Of a stretch of DNA of 64,000 nt, positions 43,289-51,021 are shown piece by piece. Under the pieces are notes generated by a model, which was not told the origin of the DNA, did no database searches, and saw only the letters and a list, made by a program, of their open reading frames with translations. Each line of letters opens with the position of its first letter. Within the stretch, counting starts at the first letter, position 1. The DNA lies in NCBI GenBank assembly GCA_001767455.1, contig MELC01000073.1, positions 23,324 through 87,323 on the forward strand, read 5' to 3'. Origin of the DNA: Acidobacteria bacterium RIFCSPLOWO2_12_FULL_66_21. GTDB taxonomy: Bacteria > Acidobacteriota > Vicinamibacteria > Vicinamibacterales > 2-12-FULL-66-21. Both the position numbers and the translations under genes were made by a program.

Positions 43289-45530
43289 TGCGGATCCCGG
43301 CCATCGCGCCGCGGCCGAGCGCGGGGAAGCCGAAGACCTCCTCGTAGCGCCGGTCGAACAGGTTCTCGACACGGCCGAAGAGTTCGAGCCGGCGCGCGAT
43401 CTTCCAGGAGGCGCCGGCGTTCCACACGCTGTAACCGGCGGCCGTGAAGAGACCGCCGTACGTGCCGTAGGTGGGTTCGACCGCGAGGACCCGGCCGCGG
43501 CCGCCGCCGCGGGCCCACGCGTTCCACCGTCCGTGCGCGGCGCTCAGATCGACCGACCACTGACGGCGGGGACGCTGGAGCAGCGGCTGGCCCGCCTCGA
43601 AGGGGTCGGGCGCCGAACCGGCATCGTCGACAGCGAGAATCTCGGTGTCGAGGAAGGTGTACGCGACGCGCGCCTGCACGTCGACGCCGCGCGCGCGCTG
43701 CCGGAGCGTCGTGGCGAGCTCGACCCCTTTCGCGCGCGCGTTCGAGATGTTGTCGGTGCGATAGCGGCTGGACTCGACGAACCGGCCGACGGCCACGATC
43801 AGATCGTCGAACCTGTTGGAGAACCAGGTCGCCTCGACGAGCGCGCGGCCTCCGCCCAGCGTCTGGTCCACGCCGGCCTCGACGCTGCGGCTGCGCTCCG
43901 GCTTCAGCGAGGGGTTGTCCGTGTAGGCGATGTCGAAGCCGTCCGGAGGACGAATGCCGGTTCCGGCGGCAGCGCGGACCTTCGTCTGCGAGCCGGGCAC
44001 GGCCCGGAGGTAGTACGAGGCCCCAATCCGCGGGTTCACCGCCACCACGTCGTCGGCAGCCATCGCCGGCCGCGGGCTGTACGGATCGCTCAACGGTCCG
44101 ACGGGATCGCGATGGATGTCTTCGATCCGGAGACCGCCCGTCACGAACAGCCGTCCGGCCGCGCTCCATCGCGCTTCGCCGAAATAGCCGGCCACGCTGC
44201 GTTTTACGGGAATGGGCCCGGAGTTGTCGGTGATGTAGGTGCTCGTGACCTCTTCGCGCTCGAATTCGACGCCCGTCGAAACATCGAGGCCCTGCCGCAC
44301 GGCGATGTCCGCCTGCGCGCGCGCCGTGACGCGCCGCGACCCGGAATGGGATACGACCTCGTCGGTCGAATAGAACGATGGCGCGACGAACGTTCCATCG
44401 ATGCCGTTCCAGGCGACCGTGCCGTGTGCGCGCACGCGTCGTCCCGACGGGATCGTCGCGCCGATCGATCCGCTCCACCGGTCGTCCGTCCCGCGCGAGA
44501 CGGTGTCTATTCCGGAGAAGATGCCGGCCGGGTTGGATCCGAACGCCCCTGGAAATCCGCGGTCGTCGTGCTCGAAGCGCAGCTCGCCGCGGACCGATGC
44601 GCCGGCGGCGCTGCGCCAGCCGCCGCTCCCTCCTGCTTCGTTGCGCATGTATCGGTCGTTGCGAATCTCCTCGCCGGCTGACGTCGCGCGGCCGTTGAAC
44701 CCGTCGCTCGCGAAGCGCTCGGCGCCGCCGCCCCAGAACCATCCCTGGGAGCTGCCCGACGACGAGGCGGCGAGGCGGGTCGTGCCGAAGCTGCCCGTTT
44801 CGAGGATCGCATCGCCGCGCGGCGGACCTGCCTGCCGCGTCACGATCCGCACGACCGCGCCGATGGCATTCGATCCGTAGAGCGCGCTCTGCGGGCCGCG
44901 GACCACTTCGATCCGATCGATGGCGTTCGCCGACAGGTGCGAGAAGTCGAAGCCGCCGCCGAACGCGTTCACCTGGATGCCATCGACGAAGACGAGCGTG
45001 TAGTTCGATTCGCCGCCCCGCGGGAACACGGCGGTGAGCGAGCCGTAGCCGCCGTTGCGCGCGACGGTCAGTCCCGGCACCGCGCGCAGCGCGTCGGCGA
45101 CCGAGTGAACCTGCCGCGCCTCCAGCTCCGATCCCGGGATCACCGTGACGGAGGAGGACGCCTGCGACAGCGGAATCTCGACCTGCGCGGCCGAGACGAC
45201 GAGCGATTCGGAGAACGCGCTGACGGTCAGCTTGACCGCGCCGATGTCGTGCGGTTCCGCGGACCCGTCGACCGTGACGGCGTCCGCGCGGAAACCGTCG
45301 AGCGCGACGCGCACCTCGCAGCGCCCGGAGTCCGGCGCGTCGATGGCGAACTCACCGCGTGCGTTCGTCACCGACGAGGCGATCGATGACCCGCCCCGAA
45401 GGAGGAACACCTGCGCCCCGGGGACCGCGTGTCCATCGGGATCGATCACGCGGCCGGTCAGCGGCCCGGCGAAGGCGGACGCCGCGATGAGGGTGGAGAG
45501 AACGAACAGGCAGGACGATCGAAGGGCCAC
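43272..45530 (-). CDS. TonB-dependent outer-membrane receptor, BtuB-like
   Basis: A 752-residue receptor. Signal peptide (SCLFVLSTLIAASAFA), then a carboxypeptidase-regulatory-like domain (GPLTGRVIDPDGHAVPGAQV), the plug domain (VTVIPGSELEARQVHSVADALRAVPG and VEVVRGPQSALYGSNAIGAV, each quoted in part elsewhere), and a 22-strand-type barrel ending in NLFDRRYEEVFGFPALG. The TonB box is not obvious by eye. Start GTG 45530 is fixed by AGGAG 8 nt upstream. It is first in the riboswitch-led B12 operon, so cobamide uptake is the likely role. Confidence 0.92.
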   Translation of the reverse strand: MALRSSCLFVLSTLIAASAFAGPLTGRVIDPDGHAVPGAQVFLLRGGSSIASSVTNARGEFAIDAPDSGRCEVRVALDGFRADAVTVDGSAEPHDIGAVKLTVSAFSESLVVSAAQVEIPLSQASSSVTVIPGSELEARQVHSVADALRAVPGLTVARNGGYGSLTAVFPRGGESNYTLVFVDGIQVNAFGGGFDFSHLSANAIDRIEVVRGPQSALYGSNAIGAVVRIVTRQAGPPRGDAILETGSFGTTRLAASSSGSSQGWFWGGGAERFASDGFNGRATSAGEEIRNDRYMRNEAGGSGGWRSAAGASVRGELRFEHDDRGFPGAFGSNPAGIFSGIDTVSRGTDDRWSGSIGATIPSGRRVRAHGTVAWNGIDGTFVAPSFYSTDEVVSHSGSRRVTARAQADIAVRQGLDVSTGVEFEREEVTSTYITDNSGPIPVKRSVAGYFGEARWSAAGRLFVTGGLRIEDIHRDPVGPLSDPYSPRPAMAADDVVAVNPRIGASYYLRAVPGSQTKVRAAAGTGIRPPDGFDIAYTDNPSLKPERSRSVEAGVDQTLGGGRALVEATWFSNRFDDLIVAVGRFVESSRYRTDNISNARAKGVELATTLRQRARGVDVQARVAYTFLDTEILAVDDAGSAPDPFEAGQPLLQRPRRQWSVDLSAAHGRWNAWARGGGRGRVLAVEPTYGTYGGLFTAAGYSVWNAGASWKIARRLELFGRVENLFDRRYEEVFGFPALGRGAMAGIRIAASR

Positions 45531-45594
45531 GGTGCTCCTTTTCGGCGTGCATTCGCGCCGAAGCCCCGTCCGGTGAGGACGAGGCGGAAAGGAC

Positions 45595-45792
45595 GGGCCC
45601 GGCGTCAGGTATCCTGGCTTGCGGATTGGTGCGCGAATCCCCGGCCTTCCCATGGACCCGCATGGTCCACAGTGGCCGCCGGCCGAGCCGGCGCGGGGGA
45701 TTCGTCTTTCCGCTTACAGTGGCGGCACCGCGTGGGCTTCACACCCACTTCGCATGACCGCCGGGCAGAGCCGGCTCTCGCAAGCCGGCTCG
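45595..45792 (-). promoter_or_regulatory. Cobalamin (AdoCbl) riboswitch
   Basis: Read on the minus strand this leader has the cobalamin aptamer landmarks in order: GAGAGCCGGCTC, GCGAAGTGGGTGTGAAGCCC, GCCGCCACTGTAAGCGG, GGCCACTG, GGGAAGGCC and finally AAGCCAGGATACCTG. Downstream, TTCGGCG and CGCCGAA pair just before the AGGAG of the receptor gene, and CCCGTCC/GGACGGG forms another stem. The expression platform could therefore act on translation start or termination. The operon behind it encodes receptor, ABC importer and a DUF71 protein. Confidence 0.93.
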
Positions 45793-45809
45793 CGTCGGTT
45801 GTTCGGGCG

Positions 45810-45837
45810 AGTATAGCACGGTAAAATTATGTGTTTA
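45810..45837 (-). promoter_or_regulatory. Candidate sigma-70-type promoter of the B12 operon
   Basis: On the minus strand TATACT (45815-45810) is preceded 16 nt upstream by TAAACA (45837-45832). It lies just before the riboswitch and overlaps the start codon of the divergent yjbQ gene, so the two units share the control region. Confidence 0.5.
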
Positions 45838-46289
45838 TGACCTCGACCGCCGGCGGCCTCGTCGTCCACGCGGAGACGATCACGTTCGACACGATCGACC
45901 GGATCGAGCTGCGGGACATCACGGATCGCGTCGCGGCCATCGCGCGTACGTCGGGCGTGCGCGAAGGCACGCTGAGTCTGTGGTCCCTGCACACGACCTG
46001 CGCGGTCTTCATCAACGAGACGCAGAAGGCGCTCCACGCCGACATCAAGCGCTTCCTCGAGACGATCGTGGCGCGCGACGCCGACTGGATGCACAACGAT
46101 CCGGCTCACTCGGATTGCGACCGGTCCAACGCCGATTCGCATCTGCGGACCATGCTCCTCGGACAAAGCGTCACGCTGCAGATCAGCGGCGGCGAGATCG
46201 TCCTCGGACAGTGGCAGCGCCTGCTCCTCGGGGAGCTCGACGGCCCGCGCGCGCGCACGCTCCGCGCGCAGGTTATGGGCATCACCTGA
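45837..46289 (+). CDS. UPF0047/YjbQ family protein
   Basis: A 150-residue protein with the YjbQ pattern: FDTIDRIELRDITDRVA, SLWSLHTTCAVFINE with the conserved His and Cys, NADSHLRTMLLGQSVTLQI and GQWQRLLLGELDGPR. YjbQ proteins have weak thiamine-phosphate-synthase activity in vitro; their real role is unclear. An upstream GTG two codons earlier is possible. The stop overlaps the mqnE start (TGATG). Confidence 0.9.
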   Translation: MTSTAGGLVVHAETITFDTIDRIELRDITDRVAAIARTSGVREGTLSLWSLHTTCAVFINETQKALHADIKRFLETIVARDADWMHNDPAHSDCDRSNADSHLRTMLLGQSVTLQISGGEIVLGQWQRLLLGELDGPRARTLRAQVMGIT

Positions 46290-47419
46290 TGCGTCAGCGT
46301 CTCTCCGCCCTCGGCCTCGCCGATATGTCACAGAAGCTCGACGCCGGCGAGCGGCTGTCGTTCGACGACGGCGTGCGCCTGTTCGATTGCCCCGATCTGC
46401 TGGCGCTCGGCTGGCTGGCGAACCGCGAGCGCGAGAAGCGGCACGGCGGGCGGACCTACTACAACTTCAACATCCGTCTCGAAGCGACGAACGTCTGCGT
46501 CGCGAGCTGCCTGTTCTGTTCGTTCGCGCGGCTGAAACCCGGCGACGCGGGCTCGTACACCATGTCGCTCGAACAGGCGTGGGACAAGCTCCGGCAGCGC
46601 GCCGATCAGCCGCTGACCGAAATCCACGTGGTCAACGGCCTGCATCCCGATCTGCCGTTCGACTATTACCTGGATCTGCTGCGCGGCTTCAAGCGGATCC
46701 GTCCTGACATTCACCTCAAGTGCTTCACCGCGGTCGAGATCGCGTTCTTCGCGGATCTGTACGGCATGAGCGACGAGCGGGTGCTTCGCGAGCTGCGCGC
46801 GGCCGGCCTCGACTCGCTGCCCGGCGGCGGAGCGGAGGTGTTCGCGGAGCGCGTGCGCCGGAAGATCTGCCACGACAAGTGCGGGACCGATCGGTACCTG
46901 GACATTCACCGCCAGGCGCACGGCATGGGCATGCGATCGAACATCACGATGCTCTACGGCCACATCGAGACGCCGGCCGAGCGCGTCGATCACATGCTGC
47001 GCACGCGCGCGCTCCAGGACGAGACGGGCGGGCTGCAGGCGTTCATCCCCCTGGCGTTCCATCCCGACAACAACCAGATGCGGAAGCTGCCGCCGCCGAC
47101 CGCCGCCGATTCGCTTCGTGTGCACGCGGTGTCGCGCCTGATGCTCGACAACATCCCGCACGTCAAGGCGTTCTGGATTGCGACCGGCGTCGAGGTGGCG
47201 CAGCTCGCGCTGTGGTTCGGGGTGGACGACCTCGACGGCACCGTCCAGGAAGAGAAGATCTACCACATGGCCGGGGCGCGCACGCCCGAGGCGATGACGA
47301 CCACGGCCATTCGCCGCCTCATCCGTGCCGCCGGCCGCGACCCCATCGAGCGCGACACCCTCTACAACGTCATCACTGGCGCCGACGCCCCCGATGTCAC
47401 AGTCGCACTGGTACAATGA
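46289..47419 (+). CDS. mqnE: Aminofutalosine synthase (radical SAM)
   Basis: A 376-residue radical SAM enzyme. The cluster motif is ATNVCVASCLFCSFAR (CxxxCxxC). HVVNGLHPDLPFDYYLDLLR and CFTAVEIAFFADLYGMS are MqnE/MqnC family blocks, and LPGGGAEVFAERVRRKICHDK favours MqnE. It joins 3-enolpyruvylbenzoate-derived substrate and SAM-adenosyl to make aminofutalosine, an early step of menaquinone synthesis. Coupled to yjbQ; nadA follows after a GC-rich hairpin gap. Confidence 0.92.
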   Translation: MRQRLSALGLADMSQKLDAGERLSFDDGVRLFDCPDLLALGWLANREREKRHGGRTYYNFNIRLEATNVCVASCLFCSFARLKPGDAGSYTMSLEQAWDKLRQRADQPLTEIHVVNGLHPDLPFDYYLDLLRGFKRIRPDIHLKCFTAVEIAFFADLYGMSDERVLRELRAAGLDSLPGGGAEVFAERVRRKICHDKCGTDRYLDIHRQAHGMGMRSNITMLYGHIETPAERVDHMLRTRALQDETGGLQAFIPLAFHPDNNQMRKLPPPTAADSLRVHAVSRLMLDNIPHVKAFWIATGVEVAQLALWFGVDDLDGTVQEEKIYHMAGARTPEAMTTTAIRRLIRAAGRDPIERDTLYNVITGADAPDVTVALVQ

Positions 47420-47530
47420 AATCTGAGATAGAGCGCGCGTAAGCGCGCCCCGCCGGAGCGGCACGGGGCGACGGGGTCCCCGTGGGCGACGGCGCAAGGG
47501 GGTCCGGGGGACGAAGTCCCCCGGTTGAGA

Positions 47531-48688
47531 ATGGACATCCAGCTCCTGACCGACGTCGAGAAGGCCAGCATCGGAGAGCGGCAGCCGCTCCCCGAGCGAT
47601 ACCTCGGCCTGTCTGACGACGAGATGGACGAGCGCATCGGCGCGGCAAAGCGCACGCTCGGCGAGCGGGTGGTCATCCTTGGCCATCACTACCAGCGCGA
47701 CGAGGTCATCAAGTTCGCCGACTACACGGGCGACTCGCTGAAGCTCTCGCGCGCGGCCGCCAGCCGCGGCCGTGCGGAATACATCGTCTTCTGCGGCGTG
47801 CACTTCATGGCGGAGAGCGCCGACATCCTGCGCGGACCGCACCAGAAAGTCGTCTTGCCCGACCTCGCCGCGGGCTGTTCCATGGCCGACATGGCGGCAC
47901 CGGATCAACTCGAGATCTGCTGGCGCGAGCTGAGGGAGATGGGGCTCGACACCCTCGCGCGCACTGACGGGCGCCTCGGCGTGCTGCCGGTCACCTACAT
48001 CAACTCATCCGCCGCGGTGAAGGCCTTCGTCGGCCGTCATGGCGGGGGCGTCTGCACGTCGAGCAACGCGGCGTCCGTGATGACGTTGGCGCGGGAACGG
48101 GGCGAAAAGCTGCTGATGCTCCCTGACGAGCACCTGGGCCGGAATACGGGCTACAAGCTCGGCATCCCGCTCGAACAGATGGTCGTGTGGGATCCCAACG
48201 AGGTCCGGGGCGGCCTCCAGCCGGAAGCAGTGAAGGCAGCGAAGCTGATTCTGTGGAAGGGTCACTGCTCGGTGCACACGCGCTTTACCGTGCCGCAGAT
48301 CCAGGCCTTCCGAAAGAAGTACCCGGCCGGCAAAGTCGTCGCGCATCCCGAGTGCACGTTCGACGTCGTGCGGGCCGCCGACGAGAGCGGGTCCACGGAG
48401 TACATCCTCGGCACAGTCCGCAACAGTCCTCCCGGAAGCATCTGGGCGGTCGCCACGGAGATTCACCTCGTGAACCGGCTCATGCACGAGGTAGCGCCCG
48501 ACAAGACCGTCGTCACGCTCGATCCATTCGGCTGTCTCTGTTCGACGATGTTCCGCGTATCCCCGAATCATCTGCTCTGGGTCCTGGAGGGGCTGGTCGA
48601 GGGGAAGATCTACAACCAGATCGTCGTCCCCGACGATGACAAGCGGGACGCGAAGCTGGCGCTCGATCGGATGTTGCAGGTCGTCTGA
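47531..48688 (+). CDS. nadA: Quinolinate synthase
   Basis: A 385-residue [4Fe-4S] enzyme that makes quinolinate from iminoaspartate and DHAP for NAD. The three cluster cysteines are in FCGVHFMAES, GGVCTSSNA and DPFGCLCSTM. Other motifs are ILGHHYQRDEVIKFADYTGD, LPVTYINSSAAVKAF and HPECTFDVV. The 110-bp gap upstream holds several hairpins (GCGCGCGTAAGCGCGC, and G5/C5 at 47506). A short broken copy of the YINSSAAVKAF region occurs at 50957-51014. Confidence 0.96.
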   Translation: MDIQLLTDVEKASIGERQPLPERYLGLSDDEMDERIGAAKRTLGERVVILGHHYQRDEVIKFADYTGDSLKLSRAAASRGRAEYIVFCGVHFMAESADILRGPHQKVVLPDLAAGCSMADMAAPDQLEICWRELREMGLDTLARTDGRLGVLPVTYINSSAAVKAFVGRHGGGVCTSSNAASVMTLARERGEKLLMLPDEHLGRNTGYKLGIPLEQMVVWDPNEVRGGLQPEAVKAAKLILWKGHCSVHTRFTVPQIQAFRKKYPAGKVVAHPECTFDVVRAADESGSTEYILGTVRNSPPGSIWAVATEIHLVNRLMHEVAPDKTVVTLDPFGCLCSTMFRVSPNHLLWVLEGLVEGKIYNQIVVPDDDKRDAKLALDRMLQVV

Positions 48689-48697
48689 TTCAGCCTT

Positions 48698-49021
48698 TCA
48701 TTGGCAGGACAGTCGCACCTGGAGGAGCTGATTGGTGCTGGCTGCGCTGCATGAATAGCAGCAGTCCTTGCAGCCGCGCCTGCTGCCATCCAACCCGACG
48801 CCCCAGTGCCTGCGACCCCTGGGGAACCGCCAGACATCATTGTCTTCGGCGCCGTAACATACCTGCGTTCCACTGGCACAGACCGTGTCGGCGGTCCCTG
48901 ACGCCCGGGGCTTGAAATAAAAGTGGCGGTCTTCGCCGGGCCATTTCCGGCCCTTCAAATCGTGGAGGCTTATCCAGGCGTTATGGTCGCAACTGTTCAC
49001 CAGGTTCCATACCAGGCGGAT
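48698..49021 (-). other. Cys-rich open frame continuing in phase after the TAG of the upstream gene
   Basis: After the TAG at 49024-49022 the frame stays open for 107 codons (IRLVWNLVNSCDHNAWISLH onward) and ends in a run of cysteines (CASGTQVCYGAED, GCKDCCYSCSA, RLSCQ; eight in all). A GTG at 49000 could start a separate protein, but no Shine-Dalgarno or signal peptide precedes it. The composition looks like an exported disulfide domain, so it is best explained as the C-terminal domain of the preceding protein, cut off by a nonsense codon or reached by readthrough. Confidence 0.55.
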
Positions 49022-49591
49022 CTAGCCCTTGCCCTGATCGCGCGCGTATTCCCAGTCCCAGATCTTTCCCTTTAGATCATGTTTCGACTGTGGGCTCTCC
49101 CCGGCGGCGAGGAAGTCCAGGTAGAGCGCCATGTTTCCCGCTGCCGCGCTGAACAGGCCGATCCTGGACTGGGCGATTGCGAGATTGAACGTGGCGGGGC
49201 CCGACCAGGGAGCCATGCGCACCGCGCGCTGGAGTTCCCGCTCAGCGTCCCAGAATCCGCTCTCGTCGCGCGCCTCGCGGACGGCAATCTCGGCCCGGTA
49301 CGCCATGCGAACCGCATCCTCAGGGACCGGCCACGAGGTGTTGCCAAACGACAAGATGTCGCGCCTCAAGTGCAGATCGAGTCCGTCCGGCGCGGGCAGA
49401 GGGAGCGCCTGGAGCGCGGACCACACCAGATCGACTGCCTCTTGGCCACGACCTTCCCTGGCCGCACGGTGCGCGCGGTCATCCGGCGATGCGGTCTGCG
49501 GCGCACCGCCGGCGTCGCCGTACCCGGTCATCAACACGGCGGACACGAGCGTTGCGGCTGCCATCGCGACGTGCCGTCGATGCTGACTCAT
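49022..49591 (-). CDS. Secreted TPR-like hypothetical protein (truncated by in-frame TAG)
   Basis: A 189-residue protein. N-terminal signal-like helix (AMAAATLVSAVLMTG) then helical repeats with TPR character (AAREGRGQEAVDLVWSAL, FNLAIAQSRIGLFSAAAGNM). ATG overlaps the upstream gene's stop (ATGA). Its TAG stop is followed in the same frame by a Cys-rich domain, so the natural protein may be about 297 residues. Function unknown. Confidence 0.68.
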   Translation of the reverse strand: MSQHRRHVAMAAATLVSAVLMTGYGDAGGAPQTASPDDRAHRAAREGRGQEAVDLVWSALQALPLPAPDGLDLHLRRDILSFGNTSWPVPEDAVRMAYRAEIAVREARDESGFWDAERELQRAVRMAPWSGPATFNLAIAQSRIGLFSAAAGNMALYLDFLAAGESPQSKHDLKGKIWDWEYARDQGKG

Positions 49592-50754
49592 CGCTTCGGC
49601 CCTTGCTTGTCGATCAGATCGAGCGCAGGCAGCACGCGCGACTCGAACAGCTGCCAGCTCCTGAAATACACCCGGATATCGGTTCCCTCCCCGAGGGGTG
49701 AGGCTTTCGCGCGCTGCTCCAGTTCCTGCAGCGCCTTCTGCCGCAGGGCGTCGAGCGTGGCTTTCGAGGGATTCATGTTCGGATTGGGATAGAGGCCCCA
49801 CGCGCGAGCGGCCATGGCGAGCTCGCGGAGCATCGGCTCGGGCAGCGCGCCCGGCAGCTGTCTCGAGATACGCAGCGCCGCCTCGGCGCGGACCTGCCGG
49901 ATGGCGGCGCCGTTCGGATCGAGCAACTCGTCGGCGATCGCGGCATCGAGGTCGGGATCCGATCGGTCATCCACCTTGGGCGGCGCAGCAGGCGGCAACG
50001 CGATGTCCCCCTGAACTGTCGGCGCGGGTCGCACCGGCTTGAAGGGCGTCTCGGCGGCCATCGCCCCGCCATCCGGTTGTTTCGGCGCTGCCGGTTCGCT
50101 GGCCTGCTGCGGCGAGGACGCCGGCGACGGAGAGCCGTCTGACGCCGATCGTCGGATCGGTTTGAACTGCTGCAAGGTCTTCCGGCGCTCCTCCTCCCAT
50201 TTGCGCTGCGTGTCGGACGGCTGCAGGGGCTTCCGGCCGCTGATGGTGTTGTCGAGGCTCCAGTCGTTGCCGACGGGAAGCGGCGCCGTGCTGCCGCTCG
50301 TCGTGGAGGCTGGCGCCGTCTTTCCACCGGAGCCCGCGTTCGAGGAGGTGGTGGGTGACGCCGCGCGCGCGAGACATGCCGCGGCGCACTGCGCGCTCGC
50401 GGTGGCCTGACCCATCGTGGCCTGCGCCCTGATAGAGGCGAGGCGGCCGCGTATCGACGCCTCCTCGGATTTCGACAGCGTGCAGTCCGTGTACTTGTAG
50501 GTGCCAGGTTTCGCGTCGAAGCACGAGATCAGCTTGGCCGCCAGCGTGCTCAGACGGCTGTTCAGCGAGTCGTACTGCTGCCATGCGATCGCGACGCCCG
50601 GCGCGACGATGGGACCGGCGTTCCGGCCATCCGCGCACGTGCAGGAGTACATGCCCGCGCGCTCGTTGATCGCTGTCGCCGTCTGTGCAGCCGCGGGATC
50701 CGGTCCGAAAACGCCCGCCATACACACGAGGAGAACGCGCCATCCGTATCTCAT
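49588..50754 (-). CDS. Secreted hypothetical protein with low-complexity middle
   Basis: A 388-residue protein with signal peptide (VLLVCMAGVFGPDPAAAQ), an N-terminal domain with cysteines (MYSCTCADGRNAG, LISCFDAKPG, TDCTLSK, QCAAACLARA), a Ser/Pro/Ala/Gln-rich middle, and a C-terminal helical domain (LRISRQLPGALPEPMLREL). GGAGG precedes the ATG. I do not recognise the family. It is the first gene of a pair with the TPR-like protein and is led by the phased-box promoter region at 50860-50921. Confidence 0.7.
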   Translation of the reverse strand: MRYGWRVLLVCMAGVFGPDPAAAQTATAINERAGMYSCTCADGRNAGPIVAPGVAIAWQQYDSLNSRLSTLAAKLISCFDAKPGTYKYTDCTLSKSEEASIRGRLASIRAQATMGQATASAQCAAACLARAASPTTSSNAGSGGKTAPASTTSGSTAPLPVGNDWSLDNTISGRKPLQPSDTQRKWEEERRKTLQQFKPIRRSASDGSPSPASSPQQASEPAAPKQPDGGAMAAETPFKPVRPAPTVQGDIALPPAAPPKVDDRSDPDLDAAIADELLDPNGAAIRQVRAEAALRISRQLPGALPEPMLRELAMAARAWGLYPNPNMNPSKATLDALRQKALQELEQRAKASPLGEGTDIRVYFRSWQLFESRVLPALDLIDKQGPKR

Positions 50755-50859
50755 CGAGGACCTCCCAGTCCGGTGCGGCTTCACAACTGGACGAGCGCGC
50801 GCAGGACGGCCACGCGGAGGCTGCCGCGGGCCGCGTGCTTTCGCGCAGACGAAGTTGGT

Positions 50860-50921
50860 GAGGTAAGCTACTCGCTTCGACACAACCTCGGCCATTGGCA
50901 ATCGTTTGCAATTCGTGGCAA
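50860..50921 (-). promoter_or_regulatory. Phased TTGCCA boxes, copy 1
   Basis: Read on the minus strand: TTGCCA, TTGCAA, TTGCCA with 10-bp spacing (50921-50895), then about 25 nt on GTAGCTTACCTCA. The same layout occurs at 52717-52790. Boxes on one helix face suggest a cooperative regulator or a promoter-proximal operator. Confidence 0.5.
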
Positions 50922-50956
50922 ATGGCGGTACCGGTCCGTTTCTTTTGCGAGTAGCT

Positions 50957-51014
50957 GGCCTGCCGATCACCTACATCAACTCGTCAGCGGCGTTAAGGCG
51001 TTTGTCGGCAGCCG
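50957..51014 (+). pseudogene. nadA fragment (YINSSAAVKAFVG region)
   Basis: CTGCCGATCACCTACATCAA and the following bases match the intact nadA at 47986-48040, giving LPITYINSSA and, after a one-base loss, VKAFVGSR. Only about 19 codons are left, with no other nadA sequence around, so it is a non-functional scrap. It may be an old duplication or a piece left by recombination. Confidence 0.7.
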
Positions 51015-51021
51015 TCCTGTC

